From Bacterioplanoides sp. SCSIO 12839 (GTDB lineage Bacteria > Pseudomonadota > Gammaproteobacteria > Pseudomonadales > Oceanobacteraceae), in assembly GCF_024397975.1 (NCBI RefSeq), contig NZ_CP073745.1, forward strand, positions 2,630,501-2,694,500: 64,000 nucleotides of DNA, read 5' to 3'. Numbering within the stretch: position 1 is the stretch's first letter; each line of letters begins with the position of its first letter. Made by a program: the position numbers and the translations under genes. Shown here piece after piece: positions 27,367-35,846 of the stretch. The notes under the pieces are model-generated. The model did not search any database. It worked only from the letters and a program-made list of their open reading frames with translations, and was not told the origin of the DNA.

Positions 27367-28031
27367 CACAAGCGACCTCTCAGCCTCTGTTATGCAATGC
27401 TGCCAGTAATGGAGACCCGCGAGGTTATCACCATTTGCTCGAACAGTTTTGTCACCACATTCTGCAACAACATCCAATCTACCGTAATAATCAGCTGGCG
27501 GGGCATATCCAGGCTTTGGTTAATAATTACCCGCTAACGCATCATTTATGTGGCGAAGAATTATTTTATCCTTTGGCTCAGCAATACATTATCCATCACG
27601 ACAGACAACATCGGCACCGACACCAACACCAACACCAACAACGCTGGGACATTAATCAGTTTGGTAATGGTTTCTGCGATTGGTTAGCACAGCAACAATT
27701 TGGCCCTAAAGCCAATGAAAAAGACTGGCTGTTATTGGCCGATATCGCTCAGGTCGAATACCACATTCTGGGATTTTATTATCAGATTACCCCGACGTAT
27801 CAGGCCAACGATACTGTATTACCTTTTAGGCTAACCCATGCTGATCAGATTTTTCCGGGGTTAAAACATTTTCATCCACAACTAACCTTCCCCGTCCAGG
27901 CCCTGACACAGGTAAAGACACAAGCCAACGCTAAAAACGAGTTTGTGATGACTTGTGAAACCAACTGCGATCAGTCGTCTGGTTTCACGATACAGATACA
28001 TCACAATCGAGCAGGCTGGGGTCATTCATGA
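27363..28031 (+). CDS. bufC: DUF2063 partner protein (BufC-like) with His-rich insert
   Basis: The 222-residue protein follows the DUF2063 pattern: an N-terminal helical part (YHHLLEQFCHHILQQ, then ALVNNYPLTHHLCGEELFYPLAQQYI, then FGNGFCDWLAQQ, then LLLADIAQVEYHILGFYY) and a C-terminal ~90-residue beta part. This protein serves as precursor-binding partner of the DUF692 enzyme. An unusual insert at about residues 78-93 has 7 His in 16 residues alternating with Gln/Arg, encoded by CACCAA-like repeats at 27594-27641. It may bind metal. Its ATG overlaps the bufB stop (ATGA), and its own stop overlaps the sigma gene in the same way. Confidence 0.88.
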   Translation: MTQATSQPLLCNAASNGDPRGYHHLLEQFCHHILQQHPIYRNNQLAGHIQALVNNYPLTHHLCGEELFYPLAQQYIIHHDRQHRHRHQHQHQQRWDINQFGNGFCDWLAQQQFGPKANEKDWLLLADIAQVEYHILGFYYQITPTYQANDTVLPFRLTHADQIFPGLKHFHPQLTFPVQALTQVKTQANAKNEFVMTCETNCDQSSGFTIQIHHNRAGWGHS

Positions 28032-28522
28032 GTCGTCTTAACCGCACTGAATTACAAAGCCTGTTTCAATACGCCATGGTGTTAACCCAGCACCATGACA
28101 ACGCCAAAGACTTATTACAAAGCGCGGTTGAAAGTTATTTACGCGAATTACAATCGGGAAACGCCGTTAAACAAAAAATGGCTTATATCAGGCAGTCAAT
28201 TCGTCACCGTTATATTGACCGCTATCGCCACCAGCAACGCTGGCAGGAAGATACTTTTGAGGAACAATCGTCCTACGATATTTCTCCACTCAATCTCGAA
28301 GCATTACATATCAATCAAGAGTTATTACAACAAATATGGGCAACATTAAGTACAACAGAGCGAGAGATTTTATATCACTGGGCTGTACTGGGGTTAAGTA
28401 CCGATGAAGCGTGTGAGCAACTGAATATGCCACGAGGTACTTTTTTGTCGAAAATTCATCGTTTGCGTAAACGTTGCCAACCCTTGATGGCTGACGACTC
28501 ATCGCAGGGAGGGTCCTATTGA
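28028..28522 (+). CDS. ECF-type RNA polymerase sigma factor
   Basis: The 164-residue protein has a sigma region 2 (about 10-75; LVLTQHH-like start, KQKMAYIRQSIRHRYIDRYR) and region 4 (about 105-155; LSTTEREILYHWAVLGLSTDEACEQLNMPRGTFLSKIHRLRKR), a normal ECF layout. ATGA overlaps the end of bufC, so expression is tied to the bufferin genes, probably as positive autoregulation. The next gene encodes a likely membrane anti-sigma factor. In other bacteria bufferin genes are in ECF regulons, but here the sigma gene is inside the operon. Confidence 0.9.
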   Translation: MSRLNRTELQSLFQYAMVLTQHHDNAKDLLQSAVESYLRELQSGNAVKQKMAYIRQSIRHRYIDRYRHQQRWQEDTFEEQSSYDISPLNLEALHINQELLQQIWATLSTTEREILYHWAVLGLSTDEACEQLNMPRGTFLSKIHRLRKRCQPLMADDSSQGGSY

Positions 28523-28523
28523 T

Positions 28524-29147
28524 ATGACCACTTCATCAACACCACCGGGAGACTTTAAACAAAGCGTGAAGGAAATATGCCAGCAGCCTGAATTGAATCC
28601 TCAGGAACTGGATGATCTGTTGCATTATCAGAATACCCTTCTGCAGCCTGCCCCTTCATGGCAACAACGACTGAAATCACCTATGGCAGGATGGTTGGCC
28701 TCAGTATTACTGATCCTCGGTATCATGCTGTATCACCTGCAGCCACAAGATTATCGCCAGGAAATCGCTTATGAAGTGGTCAAAAACCACCTGAAATTAA
28801 AACCACTGGATATCCAGACCAATCGCCTGAAAGAGCTGCAGGCGTATTTTACTCAGCTGGACTTTTCCCCCAGTCGATCCAATATTCTGGAACAGAAAAT
28901 GAAGCTGGCGGATAAATATATGTTAGGCGGACGCTATTGCTCGATTAAAGGAGTGACAGCAGCACAGCTTCGTTATCAGACACCGGATTTACACACCTTT
29001 TACCAGGTACCCTACAATCCCAAATTGCATGGAGATATTCCGGATGTGAGTCAGCAACAAATGCCAGACACATTACAAGTAAACGGGCTTGAGGTTCAGT
29101 TGTGGCGAGAAAACGGGCTATTAATGGTATTGGTCGGAGAAGGATAA
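28524..29147 (+). CDS. Probable single-pass anti-sigma factor
   Basis: The 207-residue protein has a ~56-residue acidic cytoplasmic N-terminus, one membrane helix (about 57-73, GWLASVLLILGIMLYHL) and a ~130-residue periplasmic domain containing a single Cys in GGRYCSIKGVTAAQLRYQ. No zinc-type HxxxCxxC motif is present in the N-terminus. Its position directly behind the ECF sigma gene (one base between stop and start) makes it the likely anti-sigma partner. It is not the multi-pass DUF1109/NrsF type known from Caulobacter SigF. Sensing of periplasmic metal or of the modified peptide is inference. Confidence 0.72.
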   Translation: MTTSSTPPGDFKQSVKEICQQPELNPQELDDLLHYQNTLLQPAPSWQQRLKSPMAGWLASVLLILGIMLYHLQPQDYRQEIAYEVVKNHLKLKPLDIQTNRLKELQAYFTQLDFSPSRSNILEQKMKLADKYMLGGRYCSIKGVTAAQLRYQTPDLHTFYQVPYNPKLHGDIPDVSQQQMPDTLQVNGLEVQLWRENGLLMVLVGEG

Positions 29148-29164
29148 CGCAGCTGCTATGCGGG

Positions 29165-29193
29165 CAGCTCCCCGGATAGATTCCGGAGAGCTG
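29165..29193. terminator. Hairpin between convergent genes
   Basis: CAGCTC-c-CCGGA and TCCGG-a-GAGCTG pair around TAGAT, between the end of the bufferin operon and the convergent TIGR03545 gene. There is no long T-run, so termination is only probable. Confidence 0.45.
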
Positions 29194-29200
29194 TGGTTCA

Positions 29201-31015
29201 TCAAAAGAAGCTTTTCAGCTTATCGTTTAATTTGTTTTCTAATTCCTTTTCTTGTTTTTTCAGCTCTTTATCGGCTTTGGCTTTTTGCTGTGCCTGATAA
29301 TCATCCAACTGCTTTTCAGCCATTTGAGTCAGCTGCTCTGTTTTGTCATCCAGAGAACCATCCAGTTGATTCAACGCTTTCAGGTCATCGGCGTAATCCC
29401 CCAGATATGACTGCATCTTGTCATCCAGGCGCGATTGCAACTTAGCTTCCAGCTCACCTTGTTTTTTTTTCAGGCGCTGCTTAAAGGCTTTATTCAGTTT
29501 GCGATCCAGATCTGAGCCAAATTTCACCTCTGGAGAGGTTAGCTCGCCTGTCGCACTGGACTCAATCGTGAACTGATCGATACTTGCCAGAGCCCGCAAC
29601 ATTTCTTTAGCAAACTGGGTTTTTCCCTGACCCGCAAATTGCGTCTGGCCCAGTTGAGCATCGGCTTTGGCTTGTAGTTGGTCGCCGGAAACCAGCGCCA
29701 GGCCTTGTACCTGAACCAGTGCAGACTCAATTTCTGCCCCAGCAACGCCCAGATTAACACCTTTCAGGTTCCAGTCTTTCATATCCAGCGTCACGCTGTC
29801 TTTGCCCGGAGCCTGACGGTGGTCCAACGTTGCTTCAATAGCCAGCCCCTGAATATCCGTTAACGCTTCTCCCTGAATAACCACCAGCGTAGGGCGGCCT
29901 AAAACAGCCTGCTGGTGTGTCACGTCCGTTGCCTCGATTAACATCTGACCACCCAGCATCGGTGCACTTAAATGCGCCTTACGAATCAAAAACTCTGGCC
30001 AGGGATCATTCGATGGGAAATGAATAAAACGGCCCGTACCTCGTTGCGGCTCAATTTCTTCAACTTCCGCTTCACCACTTTCACTCCCATCGCTGGCTAA
30101 GTAGGGTTTGATTTTTTCATACCAGTACAGTGTTTTTTCAGCCCACTGGCCGGCCTCTTCACCAAACAATAAAGCACTCACATTGGTGGCACCACTGGCG
30201 TTAAACTGATACTTATTCTGAATGGATTCCAGGTCCTGACCCGGCGCCGCTTTTAATGCCGATAATTTTTCCGACAAGTCACGACGTGCATCAGAAATTG
30301 CCTGTTTTGCAGCAACAACAGCTTTTTTGTCCTGTTTAAACTGCTTTTTCAGTTGATCAAATTTTTTCTTGCGCTGATTAAAGTCTTCCAGTGATTTAAT
30401 ATCACCGGAGGTCAATACTTCCAGCTCACGCTGATAACGCGCCAGTGCCTCGGCATCGGGAACAGCAGCTGTGGCCTGCTCAACCTGTTGTTTACGGCTT
30501 TCAAACGCCTGCTGAACATCACGTCCAGCCTGCTCGGTTTTTAATGACTCACGAGCCAGAATTTCATCAACACTCGGCAACTTAGCAATCGATGGCTCCT
30601 CAGCCTGAGTCTCGGCTTCCTCGTCAACGGCTTCTTCCTCAGCAACTTTCTCCAGCGCGCCGGATTCGGTACGCGGCGTATTAAATTGCAGGTTGTCGAC
30701 ACTCAGCTCTCTGACAATGCTTTTACCCAGCAACAGCGGAGCCAGCTCAAGCTCAGCGACGGCTTGATCAAACTGCAACAGGTTTTCCATCGGCTTGTCG
30801 GCATCCGCGACTTGCAGCTGCTGTAATTCGATACCAAACGGGCTGAACTGCAGACTGACGTCATCAACCGATACCTTGGCACCGGCCAGCTCACTGCCAA
30901 AATATTCAATACTGCTTTTGATCAGAGGGCCGGCTGCCAGCATAAAAAACGCGACGATTAAACCAAAAACAACCACAAAACCTGCCAGACCAGACCAGCG
31001 AATCCATTGTTTCAT
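29201..31015 (-). CDS. TIGR03545 family envelope protein (AsmA-like)
   Basis: The 604-residue protein has an N-terminal membrane helix (about 10-32) followed by an AsmA-like start (VSVDDVSLQFSPFGIELQQLQVAD), a long helical region rich in Glu, Lys and Gln (about 115-270), a beta-rich central part and a helical Lys/Asp-rich C-terminus. This matches the TIGR03545 family, which occurs next to TIGR03546 proteins in many gammaproteobacteria and whose function is unknown. ATG 31015 has AAGGAG 6 bases upstream. The TIGR03546 gene ends 10 bases before it, so the pair forms an operon. Confidence 0.85.
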   Translation of the reverse strand: MKQWIRWSGLAGFVVVFGLIVAFFMLAAGPLIKSSIEYFGSELAGAKVSVDDVSLQFSPFGIELQQLQVADADKPMENLLQFDQAVAELELAPLLLGKSIVRELSVDNLQFNTPRTESGALEKVAEEEAVDEEAETQAEEPSIAKLPSVDEILARESLKTEQAGRDVQQAFESRKQQVEQATAAVPDAEALARYQRELEVLTSGDIKSLEDFNQRKKKFDQLKKQFKQDKKAVVAAKQAISDARRDLSEKLSALKAAPGQDLESIQNKYQFNASGATNVSALLFGEEAGQWAEKTLYWYEKIKPYLASDGSESGEAEVEEIEPQRGTGRFIHFPSNDPWPEFLIRKAHLSAPMLGGQMLIEATDVTHQQAVLGRPTLVVIQGEALTDIQGLAIEATLDHRQAPGKDSVTLDMKDWNLKGVNLGVAGAEIESALVQVQGLALVSGDQLQAKADAQLGQTQFAGQGKTQFAKEMLRALASIDQFTIESSATGELTSPEVKFGSDLDRKLNKAFKQRLKKKQGELEAKLQSRLDDKMQSYLGDYADDLKALNQLDGSLDDKTEQLTQMAEKQLDDYQAQQKAKADKELKKQEKELENKLNDKLKSFF

Positions 31016-31025
31016 AAGTGACTCC

Positions 31026-31532
31026 TTAGTCGGCCAACGATTGATAGATGTTATAGAATTTACCGGCTTTTAATGCCTGAACAATTTTTAATTTATTCAC
31101 CCAGGCCAGCAATTTGTCGCGATACATCACAATCAACAAACGCGATACAACCAAGACCGGAATAAACGCAATCATTGCCAGCGTAAAACCACCCATCACC
31201 AAGGTGTTGTTAAACGCCATCATGCGCCATAAGTCATTCTGATACAGCTCAGTCCAACTGTCGTATAAAGCTGGCGACTGTAAGATGGTTTCACCCAGTT
31301 GTACCGACATTGGATCAATCAGATAGCCAACGCCACTGAATACGGCAACAGCAAGAAAAAACGCGGATAAGTTCACACGCAGAATAAAGGCCAGTAGCAA
31401 TACCAGAATATTATGCAAGCTGGTAAAAGGCGTCAGGCCAACAATAACGGCTAACGAAAAAGCCAGAGCAATCTGACCGGGAGATGATTCAGAATTGAGC
31501 GCCTTAAACAGCTTGGCCAATAAGGTGAGCAT
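31026..31532 (-). CDS. TIGR03546 family membrane protein (DUF2062-like)
   Basis: The 168-residue protein has three or four hydrophobic helices (about 22-45, 48-75, 110-135) separated by short polar loops and the segment GLTPFTSLHNILVLLLAFILRVN, typical of TIGR03546. It is the conserved upstream partner of the TIGR03545 gene, with 10 bases between them. AAGGA lies 6 bases before ATG 31532. It likely resides in the inner membrane; function unknown. Confidence 0.85.
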   Translation of the reverse strand: MLTLLAKLFKALNSESSPGQIALAFSLAVIVGLTPFTSLHNILVLLLAFILRVNLSAFFLAVAVFSGVGYLIDPMSVQLGETILQSPALYDSWTELYQNDLWRMMAFNNTLVMGGFTLAMIAFIPVLVVSRLLIVMYRDKLLAWVNKLKIVQALKAGKFYNIYQSLAD

Positions 31533-31619
31533 AGTTGCGTCCTTGATTAATAATTTTCACAACGCAACTATAAAAGTTATGCCATCAGGTTAAAAGCATC
31601 TGACGACAAGCCCTGTGAT

Positions 31620-32492
31620 TCAGGCGGGCTTTTTTACAAAAGTTGATAACACCACACCGGCAATAATGACTGCCATCGCCACAAAGGACTCAACGGCAAC
31701 GGCCTCCTGTAAAACAACCATACCCATAACCACCGCAATCACCGGAACCAATAATTGATATTGTGCCGCACGATGCACTCCCAACTGCGGCAAAATACGA
31801 TACCAGAGAAAGTACCCCAGGCCGGATGCTACGCTGCCAGACAACAAGGCCAGCAACCATGGCATCGGGCTCCAGTGCAGCCATTCTTCCAGTAATAACG
31901 GAAACAGTGGAATCAGCAATAAACTTGCAGCCACAAACGCCTGCTGAACATCTTCCAGTGCGTTACCCGACGCCTTAGCCATTAATACAAATGTGGTCCA
32001 ACCCAGTGCTGCAATAAACATCAGGACGGCAGCCAATGGCTCTGGTGCACTGCCCCCGGGCAATAACAATCCTGCCAGGCCCAATAACGAAATCACCACT
32101 CCAGCCCATTGCAGCCAGGTTAAACGCCCGCCCTGAATGAATCCGGCAATCTGCATGGCCAGCTGTACCGTTGCAAACAGAATAAAAGCGCCAATACCGG
32201 TATCCAATTGGGTATACGCCCAGGAGAAACCCAGCACATAGGTTCCCAGGCCTAAACCCAGATACCAGAAACGCGGCTGTTGTAACTGAGACCTGAGGTT
32301 GAGCCGAGAGGAAATTGAAGATGTTTGTTGTTGGCGGGTCAGCACCAGCAATAAGGTCAGGGTCACTGCTCCGGATAACAGACGCACTAACGAAAATACC
32401 GCCGGGTCAAACTGATGAACATCCAGCGCCCAGCGACATAAGAGAGAGTTAGCGGCAAATGCCAATAAAACCAGTGATACCTGAAATACCAT
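31620..32492 (-). CDS. EamA/DMT-family transporter
   Basis: The 290-residue, very hydrophobic protein has about ten membrane helices in two EamA repeats (residues about 5-135 and 150-285), the drug/metabolite transporter fold. Such proteins usually export amino acids, metabolites or toxic compounds; the substrate cannot be predicted. A second, distinct EamA protein is encoded at 46.0 kb. It lies on the same strand as the TIGR03546 gene, with about 90 bases between them. Confidence 0.85.
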   Translation of the reverse strand: MVFQVSLVLLAFAANSLLCRWALDVHQFDPAVFSLVRLLSGAVTLTLLLVLTRQQQTSSISSRLNLRSQLQQPRFWYLGLGLGTYVLGFSWAYTQLDTGIGAFILFATVQLAMQIAGFIQGGRLTWLQWAGVVISLLGLAGLLLPGGSAPEPLAAVLMFIAALGWTTFVLMAKASGNALEDVQQAFVAASLLLIPLFPLLLEEWLHWSPMPWLLALLSGSVASGLGYFLWYRILPQLGVHRAAQYQLLVPVIAVVMGMVVLQEAVAVESFVAMAVIIAGVVLSTFVKKPA

Positions 32493-32569
32493 AAACCCGA
32501 ACCCGTTAGCTGTCTGTCAGCGCACTGTGAGTATTTTTTTTGCCATTAGTTCAGTCAGCCACCGGAATA

Positions 32570-33406
32570 TCAATGTTGAGCGGTTTCGGCACGTGACATT
32601 TGTTGCAATAAATCTTCTTTAATATCCAGATAATCGTATGAATCACAGGCAAGCAAAGCTAACGCACGAACCACCAGCGGTGATAACTCCTCAGAGGAAT
32701 CAAAATTCCAGTAATTCTGATATTCCTGACTGATGTCCTTGGCCAGCACCAACAACGCGTTAGCCTGCAAAACGCTCTCAGGAACCTCTGCTTTGCCCAT
32801 CAATGCGGCCTGGGAATGTGCCTGAAGCCTTAATGCGTCAACTAGATCGTCTCCCATATACCATTCTTTTGCTAACTGGCTGGCCAACTGAAAACGATCC
32901 AGTTGAAATGCATCCAGCTCAGCCCGACGAATTTTCACCGCATTATCGGTTGGCTGAGCCACGATGCGTTCATCATAGTCAGCAAACTGGGTACGCATTA
33001 ACGGCACACCAATATTGTGCATCATGCCAAGCGTGTAAGCATTGTCTGGTAACAGGCAGTGTAATCGAGCGGATAATTGCTGACACAAAGTCGCAACTTC
33101 AGCGGCAGCATCCCAAAAAGCCTGCCACTGTCCAGATGGATCCACCGCACTGCGCAGCGCAACCGCTCGTACCATATTCGTTACACGTTGCATTCCGAGA
33201 ATCGCCACCGCGTGAGCTGCAGATTCAATCAGAAACTCACGCCGATATAAGGGGCTATTTACCGCCGCTAATAATACCGTATAGAGCCCAACATCTTTCT
33301 TAATCAGCTCAACAATGGCAGAAGGGTCCGGGTCCGGCTGGGATAAAATATCTTGAATCTCTAACAATAAATCTGGGCGCGAAGGGATAAGCAGTTTTGA
33401 AGTCAT
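32570..33406 (-). CDS. HDOD-domain protein
   Basis: The 278-residue soluble protein matches the HDOD domain over about residues 5-200: LLEIQDILSQPDPDPSAIVELIKKDVGLYTVLLAAVNSPLYRR, then AVAILGMQRVTNMVRAVALRSA, then YTLGMMHNIGVPLM. HDOD domains resemble HD phosphohydrolases without full catalytic residues and serve in signalling and stress regulation. No output domain is attached. It is a single-gene unit by spacing. Confidence 0.88.
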   Translation of the reverse strand: MTSKLLIPSRPDLLLEIQDILSQPDPDPSAIVELIKKDVGLYTVLLAAVNSPLYRREFLIESAAHAVAILGMQRVTNMVRAVALRSAVDPSGQWQAFWDAAAEVATLCQQLSARLHCLLPDNAYTLGMMHNIGVPLMRTQFADYDERIVAQPTDNAVKIRRAELDAFQLDRFQLASQLAKEWYMGDDLVDALRLQAHSQAALMGKAEVPESVLQANALLVLAKDISQEYQNYWNFDSSEELSPLVVRALALLACDSYDYLDIKEDLLQQMSRAETAQH

Positions 33407-33608
33407 AGCGTCCGTACGAAGTGAGAGTTATTTACAAATTTCTGTATCAGCAACTCTAGTCAAAGAACGGCAGAAAGTCACACCATTTACTTAGATAAAA
33501 CGGTAAGACATTGAGACAAACCAGACACAATAAATTTATCAAAAAAGATAATAACCCCGTCGTATAACATCAGCTCGCCAGTAACATGCTCAGGCCTGCG
33601 AACAGGCT

Positions 33609-34052
33609 CTAGCCACAGCTCTCTTTTATTTTTCGTTTTTGTTTTTTCAATCGCTCGCGACGCTTATTGAGCGCATTCGGGCTACTGGCCCGATAAAAAG
33701 AATTCTGAATCGAACGATAGGCATCACGTGCCGCCCGGCACCTCTCTTCTTGCCTCTGCTGCTGACGCTGTTGTTTTTCCTGCTTTAAACGTCGGGACTT
33801 TTTCTGTCGGTAAGCATTCCGCTCTTTTGTTAGCCATGGGCTGCCAGATGACTTGGGCCGATGCGGTATGTGTACCGACTGTGTCTCCTGAGCCGTAGGA
33901 ACCCGGACCTGTTCAACCGGTGATGTTGTTGTCGTATGCGCTGGCGGTTTATCGGAAAACTGCCAACGCCCATATTCATCCTGCCAGCGATACATTTCTG
34001 CATCCGCTGTGCTGACCATAATTGCACCAATAAGCACCAATCCGTAGCGCAT
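33609..34052 (-). CDS. DUF4124-domain exported protein
   Basis: The 147-residue protein has a signal peptide (about 1-18, ending ADA) and then the DUF4124 motif EMYRWQDEYGRWQFSDKPP. The rest is very basic and rich in Arg/Gln/Lys (coiled-coil-like KKSRRLKQEKQQRQQQRQEE). DUF4124 proteins are periplasmic or envelope-associated with unknown role. AAGGA precedes the ATG by 8 bases. It starts 12 bases after the recJ stop, so it is probably in the ligE-recJ transcript. Confidence 0.82.
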   Translation of the reverse strand: MRYGLVLIGAIMVSTADAEMYRWQDEYGRWQFSDKPPAHTTTTSPVEQVRVPTAQETQSVHIPHRPKSSGSPWLTKERNAYRQKKSRRLKQEKQQRQQQRQEERCRAARDAYRSIQNSFYRASSPNALNKRRERLKKQKRKIKESCG

Positions 34053-34064
34053 AAAATATTCCTT

Positions 34065-35810
34065 TTAAGGTGTCGAAAACTCCAGGTGACGAATCAACAA
34101 CTGCACATTCTGCTCACCGCGAAATTCATTCACATCTAATTGAAACGCCGCAACCACAGCGTCATCACGATAATTCGGCCATTGTGTTGGCTCGATATTA
34201 AAATAAATAGCATCGATCAACAGCTGACTGTTCAATGGCTGCATCACCAGCTTTAAATGTCGTTCACCAACGATACGCTGCTGAATCAAGCGGAACTCGC
34301 CATGAAACAATGGTTCAGGAAATGCCTGCCCCCATGGTCCGGCCCACTTCAACTCCTGCGCCATCGCTAACGTGAAGTCAGACTGGCTCAGCTCACCATC
34401 GGACTCAATGACCTGCTGCAACTGCTCCGCTTTCAGGTGTGTGGCACACACCTGATTAAATGCATTGGCAAAGGTGTCATAACCACCGGGATTCAGTGTT
34501 AAACCGGCCGCCATCGCATGACCGCCAAACTTCTTGATCACCCCCGGATGGCGTTTATCCACTTCGTCCAGAACATCGCGCATATGCAACCCGGAAATCG
34601 ACCGGGCAGAGCCTTTTAATTCCGGCAAAGCGCTGTCTTTGTCGTCAGCAAACGCACTGTCGGCAGCAAAAGCAATGACAGGGCGATGCACTTTGTCTTT
34701 AATCCGTGATGCCAGAATACCAATCACGCCCTGATGCCAGTCCGGCTGATACAGACACAAGCCCACAGGCAGGTTCTCGCTCTGCTCGAATTGTTTCACA
34801 TACTGCATCGCCTCATGCTGCATACCTTGCTCAATGTCACGGCGACTGCGGTTCATCTCGTCCAGTTCCTGCGCCATCGACAACGCCAATGACGCGCTGG
34901 ACGTTAATAAACATTCAATACCCAGCGACATATCATCGAGTCGTCCTGCAGCATTAATGCGTGGCCCGAGAGCAAAACCAAAATCGGACGAAACAACCCG
35001 GGATACACTTTTTCCGGCAACTTGTAATAATGCCTGAATACCAGGCTGCACCTGCCCGGCACGAATGCGCCTGAGCCCCTGCTCAACCAGGATGCGATTA
35101 TTAAAATCCAGCGGTACCACATCGGCGACTGTCGCCAGGGCCACTAAATCCAATAACTGGCCCATATTGGGCGCTTGTTGGTCAGCAAACCAACCCATAT
35201 CACTCAATCGTGCACGTAATGCCAGCATCACATAAAACACCACCGTACAACCACAAGCCGCTTTCGAGGCAAATTCACAGCCAGGCTGATTAGGATTCAC
35301 AATGGCTGCGGCAGCGGGTAATTCATCACCGGGCAAATGATGATCTGTGACCAATACCGGAATACCGTGAGCCTGCGCCGCTGCGACACCACTAACCGAC
35401 GAAATGCCATTATCAACCGTCATAATCAGATCCGGTTGGCGTTGCGCAGCAACCGCCACTAACTCGGGGGATAAGCCGTAACCAAAATCAAACCGGTTGG
35501 GTACCAGATAATCGAGATTCTGCGCCCCGAATAAACCCAGAGCACGAATCGCCAAGGCGGTACTGGTGGCACCATCGACATCGAAGTCTCCGACCACTAA
35601 TAACTTTTTTTGCTCAGTGACAACCGGCACCAACAAATCGACGGCCGCTTCAATCCCTTTGAGTGATTGCCAGGGCAATAAACGGTTCAGCTGAAGCTCA
35701 AGCTGGTCATTGGAAGTCACACCGCGAGCGGCATAAATGCGTTGCAGAATCGGGGACACCCCGGATAACTGCGATTGTGAGGGTAACGAGCGCTGAATAA
35801 TCTGAGTCAT
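34065..35810 (-). CDS. recJ: Single-stranded-DNA-specific exonuclease RecJ
   Basis: The 581-residue protein carries the DHH phosphoesterase motifs: VVGDFDVDGATST (motif I), MTVDNGIS (II), VTDHHLPG (III, DHH), a VALATVADVVPL block, and the DHHA1 domain GGHAMAAG near residue 440. RecJ degrades single-stranded DNA 5' to 3' in RecF-pathway recombination, mismatch repair and base-excision repair. It is close to the family's usual ~575 residues. It lies between the LigE gene (36 bases upstream) and DUF4124. Confidence 0.95.
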   Translation of the reverse strand: MTQIIQRSLPSQSQLSGVSPILQRIYAARGVTSNDQLELQLNRLLPWQSLKGIEAAVDLLVPVVTEQKKLLVVGDFDVDGATSTALAIRALGLFGAQNLDYLVPNRFDFGYGLSPELVAVAAQRQPDLIMTVDNGISSVSGVAAAQAHGIPVLVTDHHLPGDELPAAAAIVNPNQPGCEFASKAACGCTVVFYVMLALRARLSDMGWFADQQAPNMGQLLDLVALATVADVVPLDFNNRILVEQGLRRIRAGQVQPGIQALLQVAGKSVSRVVSSDFGFALGPRINAAGRLDDMSLGIECLLTSSASLALSMAQELDEMNRSRRDIEQGMQHEAMQYVKQFEQSENLPVGLCLYQPDWHQGVIGILASRIKDKVHRPVIAFAADSAFADDKDSALPELKGSARSISGLHMRDVLDEVDKRHPGVIKKFGGHAMAAGLTLNPGGYDTFANAFNQVCATHLKAEQLQQVIESDGELSQSDFTLAMAQELKWAGPWGQAFPEPLFHGEFRLIQQRIVGERHLKLVMQPLNSQLLIDAIYFNIEPTQWPNYRDDAVVAAFQLDVNEFRGEQNVQLLIRHLEFSTP

Positions 35811-35846
35811 CGGGCTAGTTTAACAGGCTTTCATGCGGCACAGGCT

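Noticed and set aside
27594-27641. CACCAA tandem repeat as a CRISPR or satellite
   Set aside because: Only a few short units, in frame inside bufC and without spacers.
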